Origin: Thermopolyspora flexuosa
Lineage (GTDB): Bacteria; Actinomycetota; Actinomycetes; Streptosporangiales; Streptosporangiaceae
DNA: 64,000 bases
NCBI RefSeq assembly: GCF_006716785.1
Contig: NZ_VFPQ01000001.1
Location: 1,364,001-1,428,000, forward strand
Reading direction: 5' to 3'
Positions 46,511 to 56,409 of this stretch are shown here, piece after piece (within the stretch, counting starts at the first letter, position 1; each line of letters begins with the position of its first letter). The notes beneath the pieces were generated by a model. That model saw only the letters and a program-made list of their open reading frames with translations. It ran no database searches and was not told where the DNA came from. The position numbers and the translations under genes were made by a program.

Positions 46511-47074
46511 TCACTCCGGCTCGTTGCCCGGCCGCCACTTGATGCTGCAGCCCACGCTCGGGTACTGCGGGTCGATCGGCGGCCGTCCCGCGAGCACGGC
46601 GTCGGCCGCGGCCCGCAGCGAGGCGCCGGTGACCGGCAGGTCGTTGCCGGGCCGCGCGTCGTCGAGCTGCCCCCGGTACACCAGGCGCAGATCCCGGTCG
46701 TAGAGGAAGAAGTCCGGCGTGCACGCCGCCCGGTAGGCCTTGGCGACCTCCTGGGTCTCGTCCACCAGGTAGGGGAAGGTGAACCCGGCCCGCTTGGCCT
46801 GCTCGGCGAGGTGGGACGCGTCGTCGTCGGGATAGTTGGTCACGTCGTTGCTGCAGATGGCCACCGTCGCCACCCGCCCCTGGTAGTCCCGGGCGAACGC
46901 GGCGATGCCCTGCTCCACGCGGCGCACGTAGGGGCAGTGGTTCGACAGGAACATCACCAGGACGGCGGACGCGCCCTTGAGGTCGGAGAGCGCGACCCGG
47001 CCACCGTCGATCGAGGGCAGGTCGAAGTCCGGCGCGGGGGTACCCAGCGGCACCATGAACGAGTTGACGGCCAT
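46511..47074 (-). CDS. redoxin / AhpC-TSA-like thioredoxin-fold protein
   Basis: 187 aa. The start is taken at MAVNSFMVPLG, ~9-11 nt after GGAAG. The segment APDFDLPSIDGGRVALSD and MFLSNHCPYVRRVEQG mark the redoxin family. The active-site-like Cys is in NHCPYV; the second position of a CxxC is Val, so there is no classical disulfide pair. A further Cys is in CTPDFFLYD. It is possibly a single-Cys peroxidase-like or substrate-binding thioredoxin fold. It has no signal peptide, hence cytosolic. It lies between the PepSY lipoprotein and parC, oriented like parC. Confidence 0.85.
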   Translation of the reverse strand: MAVNSFMVPLGTPAPDFDLPSIDGGRVALSDLKGASAVLVMFLSNHCPYVRRVEQGIAAFARDYQGRVATVAICSNDVTNYPDDDASHLAEQAKRAGFTFPYLVDETQEVAKAYRAACTPDFFLYDRDLRLVYRGQLDDARPGNDLPVTGASLRAAADAVLAGRPPIDPQYPSVGCSIKWRPGNEPE

Positions 47075-47242
47075 GCCGCCCATTCTTCCAACCGAAGGCG
47101 CCGGGGACGCGGATTTCCACGCAGGCTCCGGTCCGGCACGGGCGACGCCCCGGCCGGTCTCCCGCCCGTACGCCACCGCGGCGCCGTACGGCCGGCGGCA
47201 CCGGCCTGGCGGTCGCGGCCGTGGCCGCCGCCGGCGGCGCCG

Positions 47243-49768
47243 TCAGGCGGACGCGCCGTCCCCCTCGCCTCCGGCGGCCCCGCCCGCGGAGGACCCGCCC
47301 TCGGGCGGCGTGAACGGTGTCGTGCCGATGGCGCCGCCGATCGCCGCGATCGGCCGCGACACGGCCGTACCGGAGCCGTCGCGGCGGCCGAGCTCGGCCG
47401 GGAGCTCGACGGGATCGCCGTCCGCGGTGACCGCCTTCACCGGGGCGGGCCCGGCCCAGGCGAGCACCAGCACGTCCTCGCCCTTGAGGAAGCGCTGGGC
47501 GCGCACCCCGCCGGTGGCGCGGCCCTTCGGCGGGAAGTCGGCGTAGTCGGACACCTTCACCCCGCCGTGCGGGGTCCCGGGCAGGGCGTCGGCGGACCCG
47601 GCGACGGTGACGACCCGCGCCTCCTGGGACGGGTCCACGGCGCCGAACCAGATCACCTTCGCCCCGGGGTCGAGGCGGATGCCCGCCACACCGCCGGCCG
47701 GGCGGCCCTGCGGGCGGACCAGGGACGCGGGGAAGCGCAGCAGCTGGGCGTTGGAGGTGATGAAGACGAGGTCGTGGTCCTCGGAGGGGAGCGCCACGGC
47801 GCCCACCACCGAGTCGCCCTCCTTCAGGCCGATCACCTCGAACTCGTCCCGGTTCGCCGGGTAGTCGGGCACCACCCGTTTCACCACGCCCTGCGCGGTG
47901 GCGAGCGCGAGCCCCGGGCCGTCCGGGCTCAGCGAGCCCAGGCCCACCACCCTCTCGCCGGGCTCCAGCGAGACGTACTCGGCGATCGGGTGGCCGCCCG
48001 CGAGCGACGGCGGGCCGTCGGTCTGCGGCAGCTCGGCCAGGTCGAGCACGGGCACCCGCAGCGCCCGTCCCGCCGAGGTGATCAGCGCCACCTCGCCGCG
48101 CGCCGTCGCCGGGACCACCGCGGCGAGCACGTCGTGTGGGACCCGCTCCGCGGAGTGGACGAGCGGCGTGGCGTCCTTGGTCCGGGCGAGCAGGCCGTCG
48201 GAGGACAGCAGCACCAGGCACGGGTCGTCGGCGACCTCGAGCGGGATCGCGCCCGCCGCGGTCACCCCGGACGACTCCAGCAGCACGGTACGGCGCGGCG
48301 TGCCGTACTTCTTCGCGACCTCGCCGAGCTCCTTCGACACCACCTGGCGCAGCTTCCGCTCCGAGGAGAGGATCTCGGTGAGCTCGGCGATCTCCCGGGT
48401 GAGCCGCTCCTTCTCCTGCTCGAGCTCGAGCCGGTCGTACCGGGTGAGCCGGCGCAGCGGCGTGTCGAGGATGTAGACCGCCTGGGCCTCGCTCAGGCCG
48501 AAGGTCTCCATGAGGCGGGTGCGCGCCTGCGCCGAGTCGTCCGACCCGCGGATCACCCGGATCACGTCGTCGATGTTGAGCAGCGCGATGATGAGGCCGT
48601 CGACGAGGTGCAGCCGCTCCTCGCGCCGCCTGCGGCGGTACTCCGAGCGGCGCCGTACCACGTCGATGCGGTGGTCGATGTAGACCTGGAGCAGCTCGCG
48701 CAGCCCGAGCGTGCGGGGCTCGCCGTCGACGAGGGCGACGTTGTTGATACCGAACGTCTCCTCCATCGGCGTGAGCCGGTAGAGCTCCTCCAGCACCGCC
48801 TCGGGGTTGAACCCGTTCTTGACCTCGATCACCAGCCGCAGGCCCTTGTGGCGGTCGGTGAGGTCCTTCAGGTCGGCGATGCCCTGCAGCTTCTTCGCCT
48901 GGACGAGCTCCTTGATCTTCGCCATCACCCGCTCCGGCCCGACGTTGAACGGGAGCTCGGTGACGACGATGCCCTTGCGCCGCGCGGTGATGTTCTCGAT
49001 CACCGCCTTGGCCCGCATGCGGAAGGTGCCCCGCCCGCGCTCGTACGCGTCGCGGATGCCCTCCAGGCCGATGATGATGCCGCCGGTCGGCAGGTCCGGG
49101 CCCGGGACGAACCGCATCAGGTCGTCGAGGGTGGCGTCCGGATGCTTGAGCAGGTGCCGGGCCGCGGCGATGACCTCGCCGAGGTTGTGCGGCGCCATGT
49201 TCGTCGCCATGCCGACCGCGATGCCGGTGGCGCCGTTGACGAGCAGGTTGGGGAACGCCGACGGGAGGACCTCGGGCTCCACCTCCTGCCCGTCGTAGTT
49301 CGGCCGGAAGTCGACCGTCTCCTCGTCGATCGACTCCACCATGAGCATGGCGGCCGGGGCGAGCCGGGCCTCGGTGTACCGCATCGCGGCGGGCGCGTCG
49401 TCCGGCGAGCCGAAGTTGCCGTGCCCGTCGACGAGCGGCAGCCGCATGGAGAAGCCCTGCGCCATGCGGACCAGGGCGTCGTAGATCGCCGAGTCGCCGT
49501 GCGGGTGGAGCTTGCCCATCACCTCGCCGACCACCCGGGAGGACTTGACATGACCGCGGTCGGGCCGCAGGTTCATGTCGTTCATCGCGTACAGGATGCG
49601 CCGCTGCACCGGCTTGAGCCCGTCGCGGGCGTCGGGCAGGGCGCGCTGGTAGATCACCGAGTACGCGTACTCGAGGAAGCTGGTGCGCATCTCCGCCGAC
49701 ACGTCGACGTCGACGATGCGCTCCTCGAAGTCCTCGTCGGGCGGCGGGGTGGTGGTTCGTCGGGCCAT
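47243..49768 (-). CDS. parC: DNA topoisomerase IV subunit A
   Basis: 841 aa. The N-terminal breakage-reunion domain has the helix [20 protein letters not shown] and the catalytic Tyr near residue 131 in RYTEARLAP. The coiled coil and C-terminal beta-pinwheel follow; the exact GyrA-box of gyrase is not seen, which supports ParC. An ~30-residue Gly/Ala/Ser-rich tail ends the protein. It pairs with ParE encoded ~2 kb away. The start at [13 protein letters not shown] is chosen by similarity, as no good ribosome site is visible. An alternative Met is three codons upstream. Confidence 0.92.
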   Translation of the reverse strand: MARRTTTPPPDEDFEERIVDVDVSAEMRTSFLEYAYSVIYQRALPDARDGLKPVQRRILYAMNDMNLRPDRGHVKSSRVVGEVMGKLHPHGDSAIYDALVRMAQGFSMRLPLVDGHGNFGSPDDAPAAMRYTEARLAPAAMLMVESIDEETVDFRPNYDGQEVEPEVLPSAFPNLLVNGATGIAVGMATNMAPHNLGEVIAAARHLLKHPDATLDDLMRFVPGPDLPTGGIIIGLEGIRDAYERGRGTFRMRAKAVIENITARRKGIVVTELPFNVGPERVMAKIKELVQAKKLQGIADLKDLTDRHKGLRLVIEVKNGFNPEAVLEELYRLTPMEETFGINNVALVDGEPRTLGLRELLQVYIDHRIDVVRRRSEYRRRRREERLHLVDGLIIALLNIDDVIRVIRGSDDSAQARTRLMETFGLSEAQAVYILDTPLRRLTRYDRLELEQEKERLTREIAELTEILSSERKLRQVVSKELGEVAKKYGTPRRTVLLESSGVTAAGAIPLEVADDPCLVLLSSDGLLARTKDATPLVHSAERVPHDVLAAVVPATARGEVALITSAGRALRVPVLDLAELPQTDGPPSLAGGHPIAEYVSLEPGERVVGLGSLSPDGPGLALATAQGVVKRVVPDYPANRDEFEVIGLKEGDSVVGAVALPSEDHDLVFITSNAQLLRFPASLVRPQGRPAGGVAGIRLDPGAKVIWFGAVDPSQEARVVTVAGSADALPGTPHGGVKVSDYADFPPKGRATGGVRAQRFLKGEDVLVLAWAGPAPVKAVTADGDPVELPAELGRRDGSGTAVSRPIAAIGGAIGTTPFTPPEGGSSAGGAAGGEGDGASA

Positions 49769-49936
49769 GTCGAACATTCTGCCGTGTTCACGGCCCGGTC
49801 CGCGCCGCACTCAGTGCCTTCCCACCCGCCCTTTCGCACACGGTGTCCGGGTACGCGCTCACATCCGGCGGCGGGCACGCGGGCACACTCGCCTCGGCCG
49901 GCCGACCGGCGCCGCCGCCCCGGCGAAGACACACGA

Positions 49937-49961
49937 CGCTCCGGGCCGTTCGCCCGGAGCG
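49937..49961 (-). terminator. terminator downstream of PfkB kinase gene
   Basis: A 10-bp perfect stem (CGCTCCGGGC with its complement) and a 5-nt loop, 10 bp beyond the kinase stop codon on the minus strand. Confidence 0.65.
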
Positions 49962-49970
49962 CGCGGCGGG

Positions 49971-50864
49971 TCAGAGCCTCGGGCGGGCGCCCAGGATGCC
50001 GAGCGCCTTGGCGGCGAGCCGGTTGCCCGCGGCGAGCGCCTCGGCCGGCGGCTTGCCCGCCAGCCACGGCGGCAGGAAACCGGCGGTGAACGCGTCGCCC
50101 GCGCCGGTGCCGTCCACCACGCGCTCGATCGGCTCGGCCGGGACCTTGACCGGCTCGGACCGGTTCCCGCCGTACCAGAGCGAGCCGTCCTTGCCGAGCT
50201 TGATCACGACCTGCGGGAACCACGCGGTGAGCACCTTCACCGCGGCCTCGGGGTCCTCCCGGCCGGTGAGCACCCGCGCCTGGTCGGCGTTGGCGAACAG
50301 CAGCTTGGCGCCGTGGGTCCACTCCAGGAACGGCTCGGCGCCGGTACGCTCCAGCGGCGCGGCCGAGGCGCAGTCCACCGAGATGGTCATCTGGGCGCGC
50401 CGGGCGATGTCGAGGGCGGCGAGGCCCGCCTTGCGGGAGCCCTCGTTGAGCAGCGTGTAGCCGGACAGGTGGAGGTGCGCGCCGGGGGTGAACAGGTCAC
50501 GGGGCAGGTCCTCGGGGGAGAGGGCGGCGTTCGCCCCGGGGTCGGAGAGCATGGTGCGCTCGCCCTTGTGCGTGACGAGCACCACGCAGGTACCGGTGGG
50601 GCGATCGGGGTCCATGACGAGCCGGGCGTCCACGCCGTACCCCATCAGCTCCATGTCCCGGTTCCGGCCCGTGATGTCGGCGCCGCGGCGGCCCACGAAC
50701 GCCACCTCGGTGCCCTCGGCCGCGAGCCAGGAGGCGATGTTCGCCCCGGAACCACCTCCGTGCATCGTGACGACGGCGGGGGTGTCGCTGGCCCGTGCCA
50801 GTGGGTAGCGCGCCCGAGCGACCGCATCGGTCATCAGATCGCCCACCACCACCACCCGAGTCAT
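49971..50864 (-). CDS. PfkB/ribokinase-family carbohydrate kinase
   Basis: 297 aa. The family signature DGTGAGDAF is at residues 251-259, with catalytic Asp257, and the N-terminal HGGGSGANIASWLA binds the sugar. It phosphorylates a sugar or nucleoside with ATP in the cytosol; the substrate is unknown, since adenosine kinase and ribokinase share this pattern. Conserved near parC in actinomycetes. The start is ATG, with a weak AAGGTGG upstream. It is divergent from the GNAT/acyl-CoA synthetase gene. Confidence 0.9.
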   Translation of the reverse strand: MTRVVVVGDLMTDAVARARYPLARASDTPAVVTMHGGGSGANIASWLAAEGTEVAFVGRRGADITGRNRDMELMGYGVDARLVMDPDRPTGTCVVLVTHKGERTMLSDPGANAALSPEDLPRDLFTPGAHLHLSGYTLLNEGSRKAGLAALDIARRAQMTISVDCASAAPLERTGAEPFLEWTHGAKLLFANADQARVLTGREDPEAAVKVLTAWFPQVVIKLGKDGSLWYGGNRSEPVKVPAEPIERVVDGTGAGDAFTAGFLPPWLAGKPPAEALAAGNRLAAKALGILGARPRL

Positions 50865-50879
50865 GATGTCACCACCTTG

Positions 50880-50909
50880 TGTGCCTGCGTGGAGTGTGCC
50901 TGCGTGGAG
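50880..50909. repeat. 15-bp tandem duplication
   Basis: TGTGCCTGCGTGGAG occurs twice in direct tandem, perfectly, between the divergent kinase and GNAT genes. Confidence 0.9.
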
Positions 50910-51047
50910 GAGAAGGCTGACGTCGAAAACCTAACAGTTTCCGGCCACGATGTGGGGCCGAGAGCCGATGCGGCTGGGCTTCGATGCACAAGCGTTGTCC
51001 AACCCGATCAATCTGGGCAACAGACAGGAAAAGTGGTCACAACTAGC

Positions 51048-53714
51048 ATGTCGCGTGTGGCTCACGAGTATCCCGCCCACTGGGAGGCCGACGTCGTCCT
51101 CGCCGATGGCGGGACGGCGCACATCCGGCCGATCCGGCCCGACGACGCCGACCTGTTGCGCGCGTTCTACTCCCGGCTGTCGGAGCAGTCGATCTACTTC
51201 CGGTTCTTCGGGCCGCGGCCGCGGCTGACGGACCGCGAGGTGCACTTCTTCACGCACGTCGACTACGACGACCGGGTCGCCCTGATCGCCACGATCGGGA
51301 CTGAGATGGTGGGCGTCACCCGTTACGACCGGATCAGCGACGAGGGCGAGGACGCCAAGGGGGACACCGCGGAGGTGGCCTTCCTCGTGGAGGACGCCCA
51401 CCAGGGCCGCGGCGTCGGCTCGGTCCTGCTCGAGCACCTCGGGGCCGCCGCCCGGGAGCGCGGCATCAGCCGGTTCATCGCCGACGTGCTGCCCGCGAAC
51501 CACCGCATGCTCGCGGTGTTCCGCCAGGCCGGGTACACCGCGGAGAGCACGTTCTCCGACGGCGTGGTGCGCATGACGCTCGATCTGAGCCTCACCGAGA
51601 CCGCCCGCGAGGTGATCGCCGCCCGCGAGCACGTCGCCGAGTCGCGGTCGATCAAGCGGCTGCTCACCCCCGAGTCGGTGGCGGTGATCGGCGCGGGCCG
51701 CGAGCCGGGCGGGGTCGGCCAGACCGTGCTGCGCAACCTGCTCGCCGCCGACTTCACCGGGCCGGTCTACCCGGTGCACCGGCACGTGCGCGCGGTCGCC
51801 GGGGTGCGGGCGTACCGCAGCGTCTCCGAGATCGACGAGAAGGTGGACCTCGCGGTGCTCGCCGTACCGGCGGAGAGCGTGCTCGAGCTCGTCGAGGAGT
51901 GCGCGCGCAAGGGCGTGCACGGGCTCGTCGTGGTCTCCTCCGGGTTCGGCGAGACCGGGCCGGAGGGCCGGGCCCGGCAGGACGAGCTGGTGCGCATCGC
52001 CCGCGCCAACGGCATGCGCGTGGTCGGCCCCAACTGCCTCGGCATCGCCAACACCGACCCCGCGGTACGGCTCAACGCCACCCTCGCCGCCACCATGCCG
52101 GGCCGCGGCCGGGTGGGCTTCTTCAGCCAGTCCGGCGCCCTCGGCACCGCGCTGCTGCAGCGGGTGGCCCAGCGCGGCATGGGCATCTCCACGTTCGTCT
52201 CCGCGGGCAACCGGGCCGACGTGTCCGGCAACGACCTGCTGCAGTACTGGGAGGAGGACCCGGCGACCGAGGTGATCCTCCTCTACCTGGAGTCGCTGGG
52301 CAACCCGCGGAAGTTCGCCCGGCTCGCCCGCCGGATCTCCCGCAGCAAGCCGATCGTGCTGGTGAAGAGCGGCATGGGCGGGGTGCCCGCCGGGCACGCC
52401 GCGCCCGCGCTGAGCCTGCCCGACACCGCGCTGAGCTCGCTGTTCGAGCACGCCGGGGTGATCCGCGTCGGCGACCTGAGCCAGCTGTTCGACGTGGCCC
52501 AGTTGCTCGCCCACCAGCCGCTGCCCGCCGGGCCGCGGGTGGGCGTGGTGAGCAACTCCGACGCGCTCTCCCGGCTCGCCGTGGACGCCTGCACCGCCGC
52601 CGGGCTCGAGCCGCGGCCGCCGGTCAACCTCGGCGCGATGGCCGGCGCGGACGCGTACCGAGACGCGCTGCCCGGCCTGCTCGCCGAGGTCGACGCGCTG
52701 GTGGCGATCTACATGCCGCCGATCCCCGGCGACGACGAGGCGGTGGCGGCGGTGCTGCGGGACGCGGCCCGTGACTCGGGCAAGCCGGTGCTCGCCACCT
52801 TCCGCGGCGAGCTGGGCATGCCCGCCCCGCTGCGCGCCGAGCCCGGTGACCCGCAGCGGGGTGCCGCCGACCCGGGCCGGGGCTCGATCCCGTCCTACCC
52901 GGCGCCGGAGGAGGCGGTGCGGGCGCTCGCCCACGTGGTCCGGTACGCCCGGTGGCGCGAGCAGCCGCCCGGCCGCATCCCCGACCTCGGCGGCATCGAC
53001 GTGGCCGGGGCCCGGGAGGTGATCGAGCGCGAGCTCGCCGGGCGGGACGAGGCCGAGTTCGACGGCGCCGCACTGCTCGCCCGGTACGGCATCGAGGTGT
53101 GGCCGGTGACCGAGGTGCGCTCGCCGGAGGAGGCGGTCGCCGCCGCCGAGCGCCACGGCTGGCCGGTCGTGCTCAAGTCCGCCGACCCCGAGGACGCCCG
53201 CCGGATGGGCACGGTGCGGGTGGGGCTCGTCACCCCCGACGCGGTGCGGGCCGCCTACGCCGACCTGTCCGGGCGGCTCGGGGCGGACCGCACGCTCGTG
53301 GTCCAGCACATGGCCCCGCATCCCGCGCTCGCCACCGTGGTCCGCGTGATCGACGACCCCGCGTTCGGCTCGGTGGTGAGCTTCGGGCTGGGCGAGGTCA
53401 CCGCGCGGCTCATCGGCGACGAGGCGTACCGGCTCGCCCCGCTCACCGCGGAGGACGCGGCCGCGATGGTCCGGTCGCTGCGCGCGGCACCGCTGCTGCT
53501 CGGCGGGTACGGGTACCCGCCGATGGCCGTGGCCGAGCTGGAGGAGCTGCTCGTCCGCGTCGGGCTGCTCGCCGACGAGTTCCCCGAGGTCGCCCGGCTC
53601 GACCTCGACCCGGTGCTGGTGGGCGAGTCCGGGGTGGCCGTGCTCGGGGCGCGCGGCGTGCTGCGCCGCCCGGTCGGCCCGCGGCCCGACCACGGCCCGC
53701 GCCGCCTGCGCTGA
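51048..53714 (+). CDS. GNAT acetyltransferase / NDP-forming acyl-CoA synthetase fusion (Pat-like)
   Basis: 888 aa. An N-terminal GNAT domain covers residues ~15-185, with the acetyl-CoA loop QGRGVGS near 119-125. A CoA-binding domain (VAVIGAGREPGGVGQTVLR, about 210), the succinyl-CoA ligase-like domains (GVHGLVVVSSGFGE, FFSQSGALG) and a C-terminal ATP-grasp domain follow. Such fusions are protein lysine acetyltransferases that inactivate acyl-CoA synthetases, sometimes with their own ligase-like domain acting as sensor. The start is ATG 51048; a GTG three codons downstream is also possible. The neighbourhood (parC, PfkB, this gene) is conserved in actinomycetes. The usual cAMP-binding domain of mycobacterial Pat is absent. 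Confidence 0.9.
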   Translation: MSRVAHEYPAHWEADVVLADGGTAHIRPIRPDDADLLRAFYSRLSEQSIYFRFFGPRPRLTDREVHFFTHVDYDDRVALIATIGTEMVGVTRYDRISDEGEDAKGDTAEVAFLVEDAHQGRGVGSVLLEHLGAAARERGISRFIADVLPANHRMLAVFRQAGYTAESTFSDGVVRMTLDLSLTETAREVIAAREHVAESRSIKRLLTPESVAVIGAGREPGGVGQTVLRNLLAADFTGPVYPVHRHVRAVAGVRAYRSVSEIDEKVDLAVLAVPAESVLELVEECARKGVHGLVVVSSGFGETGPEGRARQDELVRIARANGMRVVGPNCLGIANTDPAVRLNATLAATMPGRGRVGFFSQSGALGTALLQRVAQRGMGISTFVSAGNRADVSGNDLLQYWEEDPATEVILLYLESLGNPRKFARLARRISRSKPIVLVKSGMGGVPAGHAAPALSLPDTALSSLFEHAGVIRVGDLSQLFDVAQLLAHQPLPAGPRVGVVSNSDALSRLAVDACTAAGLEPRPPVNLGAMAGADAYRDALPGLLAEVDALVAIYMPPIPGDDEAVAAVLRDAARDSGKPVLATFRGELGMPAPLRAEPGDPQRGAADPGRGSIPSYPAPEEAVRALAHVVRYARWREQPPGRIPDLGGIDVAGAREVIERELAGRDEAEFDGAALLARYGIEVWPVTEVRSPEEAVAAAERHGWPVVLKSADPEDARRMGTVRVGLVTPDAVRAAYADLSGRLGADRTLVVQHMAPHPALATVVRVIDDPAFGSVVSFGLGEVTARLIGDEAYRLAPLTAEDAAAMVRSLRAAPLLLGGYGYPPMAVAELEELLVRVGLLADEFPEVARLDLDPVLVGESGVAVLGARGVLRRPVGPRPDHGPRRLR

Positions 53715-53718
53715 CCTG

Positions 53719-53751
53719 CGGCGGATCCGCGTCGCGCGGGCGGATCCGCCG
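53719..53751 (+). terminator. terminator after GNAT/acyl-CoA synthetase gene
   Basis: A perfect 12-bp stem (CGGCGGATCCGC with its complement) and a 9-nt loop directly after the stop. No U-tract. Confidence 0.65.
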
Positions 53752-53836
53752 GCCGGCGGCGGCCGCCGCGGCACGGCCGTCCACAACCGCGGCGCCGAGG
53801 TGAAAGAGCCCCGTGGTACAGGGCAGGATGGATGCC

Positions 53837-54427
53837 ATGAGGGAAACCCGAGTCTCGGCCGCGGGGCTGCGCGAGGCCATCGAGCACAGCGGCTACTATC
53901 CCGACCTCGTCGCCGACGCCGTCGAGTCCGCGCTGGGCAAGGAACCGGTCGTCTCCTACGTGGTGCACCACGAGGCGACCTTCGATCCGGCCATGGAGGT
54001 GCGCAGGCACATCACCGTGGTCGTGCTCTCGCCCACGCGGCTGCTGGTCTGTCACACCGACGAGCATCCGCCGGCCGAGGGCGTGCCGACCCCGCACGCG
54101 TCCACGACCACCGAGGCGATCCCGCTCAGCCGCATCCGGTCGGTGGCGGTAACCCGGCTCGTCCCCGACCCGGCGGCGTACGTTCCCGGGGTTCCGCCCT
54201 CGGAGGTGACGCTGTCGATCGGCTGGGGTGCCATCTCGCACATCGACCTGGAGCCGGCCACCTGCGGTGACGACAACTGCGAGGCCGACCACGGATACAC
54301 CGGCGCGATCACCTGCGACGACCTGCAGCTCCGGGTGAGCGAGGCGGCGGACGGGCCGGAGGCGGTGGCCCAGGTGCTCAACTTCGCCAAGGCGCTGTCG
54401 GAGGCGACCGCACCCGCCGTGCCGTAG
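53837..54427 (+). CDS. DUF5998 family protein
   Basis: 196 aa, cytosolic. LREAIEHSGYYPDLVADAV at the N-terminus and SYVVHHEATFDPAMEVRRH identify the actinobacterial DUF5998 family. Cys residues (TCGDDNCEADHGYTG) in the C-terminal half could bind metal. Function unknown. Met codons at 53828 and 53837 are both possible; the latter has AGGA at 8 nt. It lies nine bp upstream of the AlkP-type gene and is probably co-transcribed with it and the rhodanese gene. Confidence 0.8.
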   Translation: MRETRVSAAGLREAIEHSGYYPDLVADAVESALGKEPVVSYVVHHEATFDPAMEVRRHITVVVLSPTRLLVCHTDEHPPAEGVPTPHASTTTEAIPLSRIRSVAVTRLVPDPAAYVPGVPPSEVTLSIGWGAISHIDLEPATCGDDNCEADHGYTGAITCDDLQLRVSEAADGPEAVAQVLNFAKALSEATAPAVP

Positions 54428-54436
54428 TCTCGCGTC

Positions 54437-55579
54437 ATGGTTCCCCCGAACGGCGACGAGACCGTCCCCCTGATTCCCGCGTACGGCGAGGCGTCGCTCG
54501 CCGACCTGCCGGTGTCCGCCCTGGCGGCACTCGGTGCCGGCGGGCCGAACCCGCTGGGGCTCGCCCCGGCCCGGCGGATCTGCGTGTTCCTCGTCGACGG
54601 GCTGGGCGAGCGGCTGCTGCGTGCCCACGCCGACCTCGCACCGTTCCTGTCGGCGCATCTGGACCGCGTGCTCACCGCCGGGTTCCCCGCCACCACCTCG
54701 ACCAGCCTCGGCACCCTGGGCACCGGCATGGCGCCCGGCGAGCACGGCATGCTCGGCCTGCGCATCGCCGTGCCCGGCGAGGGGCGCATGCTGCACAGCC
54801 TGCGCTGGACCACCACGGACGGGCCGGAGATCGCCCCGGAGGACTGGCAGCCCGCGGCGACCGTCTACCAGCGGGCCGAGGCCGCCGGGATCACGCCGGT
54901 CTACATCGGACCGTCCATGTTCGAGAACAGCGGGCTCACCCGCGCGGTGTACCGCGGCGTGCGCTACGCCGGCGCGGACACCGTCGACGACCTGGTCGCC
55001 GCGGCCCGGCGCGAGCTCGCCGCCGACCGCGCCTACGTCGTGGTCTACTACGACGAGCTCGACGTGCAGGGCCACCTGGCCGGGGTGGACTCCCCCCAGT
55101 GGCGCGACCGGCTCGCCGTCGTCGACCGCATCGCCGAGCGGCTCGCCGAGGCGCTGCCCGGCGGCTCGGCGCTGTACGTCACCGCCGACCACGGCATGGT
55201 GAACGTCACCGACCGGGTCGACTTCGACCTCGTGCCCGAGCTGCAGGAGGGCGTGGCGATGCTCGGCGGGGACGCCCGGGCCCGCCAGCTGTACACCGAG
55301 CCGGGCGCGGCCCAGGCGGTGCTGGAGACCTGGCGGGCCAAGCTCGCCGGCCGGGCCTGGGTGGTCACCCGCGAGGAGGCGATCGAGTCCGGGTGGTTCG
55401 GCCCGGCGGTGCGCGGGGAATGGCTCGGGCGGATCGGCGACGTGATCGCCGTGCCGTACGGGAACTGCGCGGTGATCGCCTCCCAGCGGGAGCCGCGGGA
55501 GTCCGCGCTCGTCGGCATGCACGGCTCACTCACCGCCGACGATCAGAACATCCCGCTGGTGGAGGTGAGCACGAGATGA
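54437..55579 (+). CDS. alkaline phosphatase superfamily phosphodiesterase/nucleotide pyrophosphatase
   Basis: 380 aa. The metal-binding Asp is in FLVDGLG near residue 54, the nucleophile region in TTSTSLGTLGTGMAPGEHG, and the second metal site in YYDELDVQGH and TADHGMVNV. This places it in the type I phosphodiesterase/nucleotide pyrophosphatase family. There is no signal peptide, so it appears to be cytosolic. The substrate is unknown. Its stop overlaps the start of the rhodanese gene (ATGA), so the two are translationally coupled. Confidence 0.88.
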   Translation: MVPPNGDETVPLIPAYGEASLADLPVSALAALGAGGPNPLGLAPARRICVFLVDGLGERLLRAHADLAPFLSAHLDRVLTAGFPATTSTSLGTLGTGMAPGEHGMLGLRIAVPGEGRMLHSLRWTTTDGPEIAPEDWQPAATVYQRAEAAGITPVYIGPSMFENSGLTRAVYRGVRYAGADTVDDLVAAARRELAADRAYVVVYYDELDVQGHLAGVDSPQWRDRLAVVDRIAERLAEALPGGSALYVTADHGMVNVTDRVDFDLVPELQEGVAMLGGDARARQLYTEPGAAQAVLETWRAKLAGRAWVVTREEAIESGWFGPAVRGEWLGRIGDVIAVPYGNCAVIASQREPRESALVGMHGSLTADDQNIPLVEVSTR

Positions 55580-56388
55580 GCACCCTGATCACGCCCGCGG
55601 AGCTCGACGCCGCGCTCGGCGAGGTGACCGTGCTGGACGTGCGGTGGCGGCTCGGCGGCCCGCCGGGGGCCGAGGCGTACGCCGCGGGGCACATCCCCGG
55701 GGCGGTCTTCTGCGACATGGACCGGGATCTCGCCGCGCCGCCCGGAAAGGGCGGGCGGCACCCGCTGCCCACGGCGGAGGCGTTCCAGGAGGCGATGCGC
55801 CGTCTCGGGGTGCGCGGGTCGCGGCCGGTGGTCGTGTACGACGAGGCCGACTCGATGGCCGCGGCGCGCGCCTGGTGGACGCTGCGCTACTTCGGGCACC
55901 CCGACGTGCGGGTGCTCGACGGCGGGCTGCGCGCGTGGACCGAGGCGGGCCTGCCGGTCACCACCGAGGTGCCGCGGGTCGAGCCCGGCGACTTCACCGC
56001 GGTGCCCGGCGGCATGCCGATGCTCGACGCGGACGGCGCGGCCACGACGAAGGTCCTGCTCGACGCCCGCGCGCCCGAGCGGTACCGCGGGGAGACCGAG
56101 CCGATCGACCCGGTCGCGGGCCACATCCCCGGCGCCCGCTGCGCCCCCGCCACCGGCAACGTGGACGCCACCGGCCGCTTCCTGCCGCCGGAGGAGCTGC
56201 GCAGGCGGTTCGCGGCGTTCGGCGCGGTTCCGGGCGCGGACGTGGGCGCCTACTGCGGATCCGGGATCACCGCCGCCCACCAGGTGCTCGCGCTCCACCT
56301 CGCCGGGGTGGACGCCGCGCTGTACGTCGGGTCGTGGTCCGAGTGGATCACCGACCCGTCCCGGCCGGTCGCCACCGGCGACGAGTGA
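55576..56388 (+). CDS. sulfurtransferase (two-domain rhodanese / 3-mercaptopyruvate type)
   Basis: 270 aa with two rhodanese domains. The C-terminal catalytic loop is CGSGITA with Cys227, as in 3-mercaptopyruvate sulfurtransferases (thiosulfate enzymes have CRKGV). The conserved AGHIPGA motif occurs in each half. It moves sulfane sulfur to thiophilic acceptors in the cytosol. ATG overlaps the upstream stop; GGAGG lies within the end of the previous gene. Confidence 0.92.
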   Translation: MSTLITPAELDAALGEVTVLDVRWRLGGPPGAEAYAAGHIPGAVFCDMDRDLAAPPGKGGRHPLPTAEAFQEAMRRLGVRGSRPVVVYDEADSMAAARAWWTLRYFGHPDVRVLDGGLRAWTEAGLPVTTEVPRVEPGDFTAVPGGMPMLDADGAATTKVLLDARAPERYRGETEPIDPVAGHIPGARCAPATGNVDATGRFLPPEELRRRFAAFGAVPGADVGAYCGSGITAAHQVLALHLAGVDAALYVGSWSEWITDPSRPVATGDE

Positions 56389-56409
56389 CCCCGCCGTGGC
56401 GGGCGGGCG

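Noticed and set aside
46490-50089. 1199-codon plus-strand ORF over parC and the redoxin gene
   Set aside because: It is an antisense shadow of parC caused by high GC at third positions, rich in Arg/His/Gly/Val with no motif or ribosome site.
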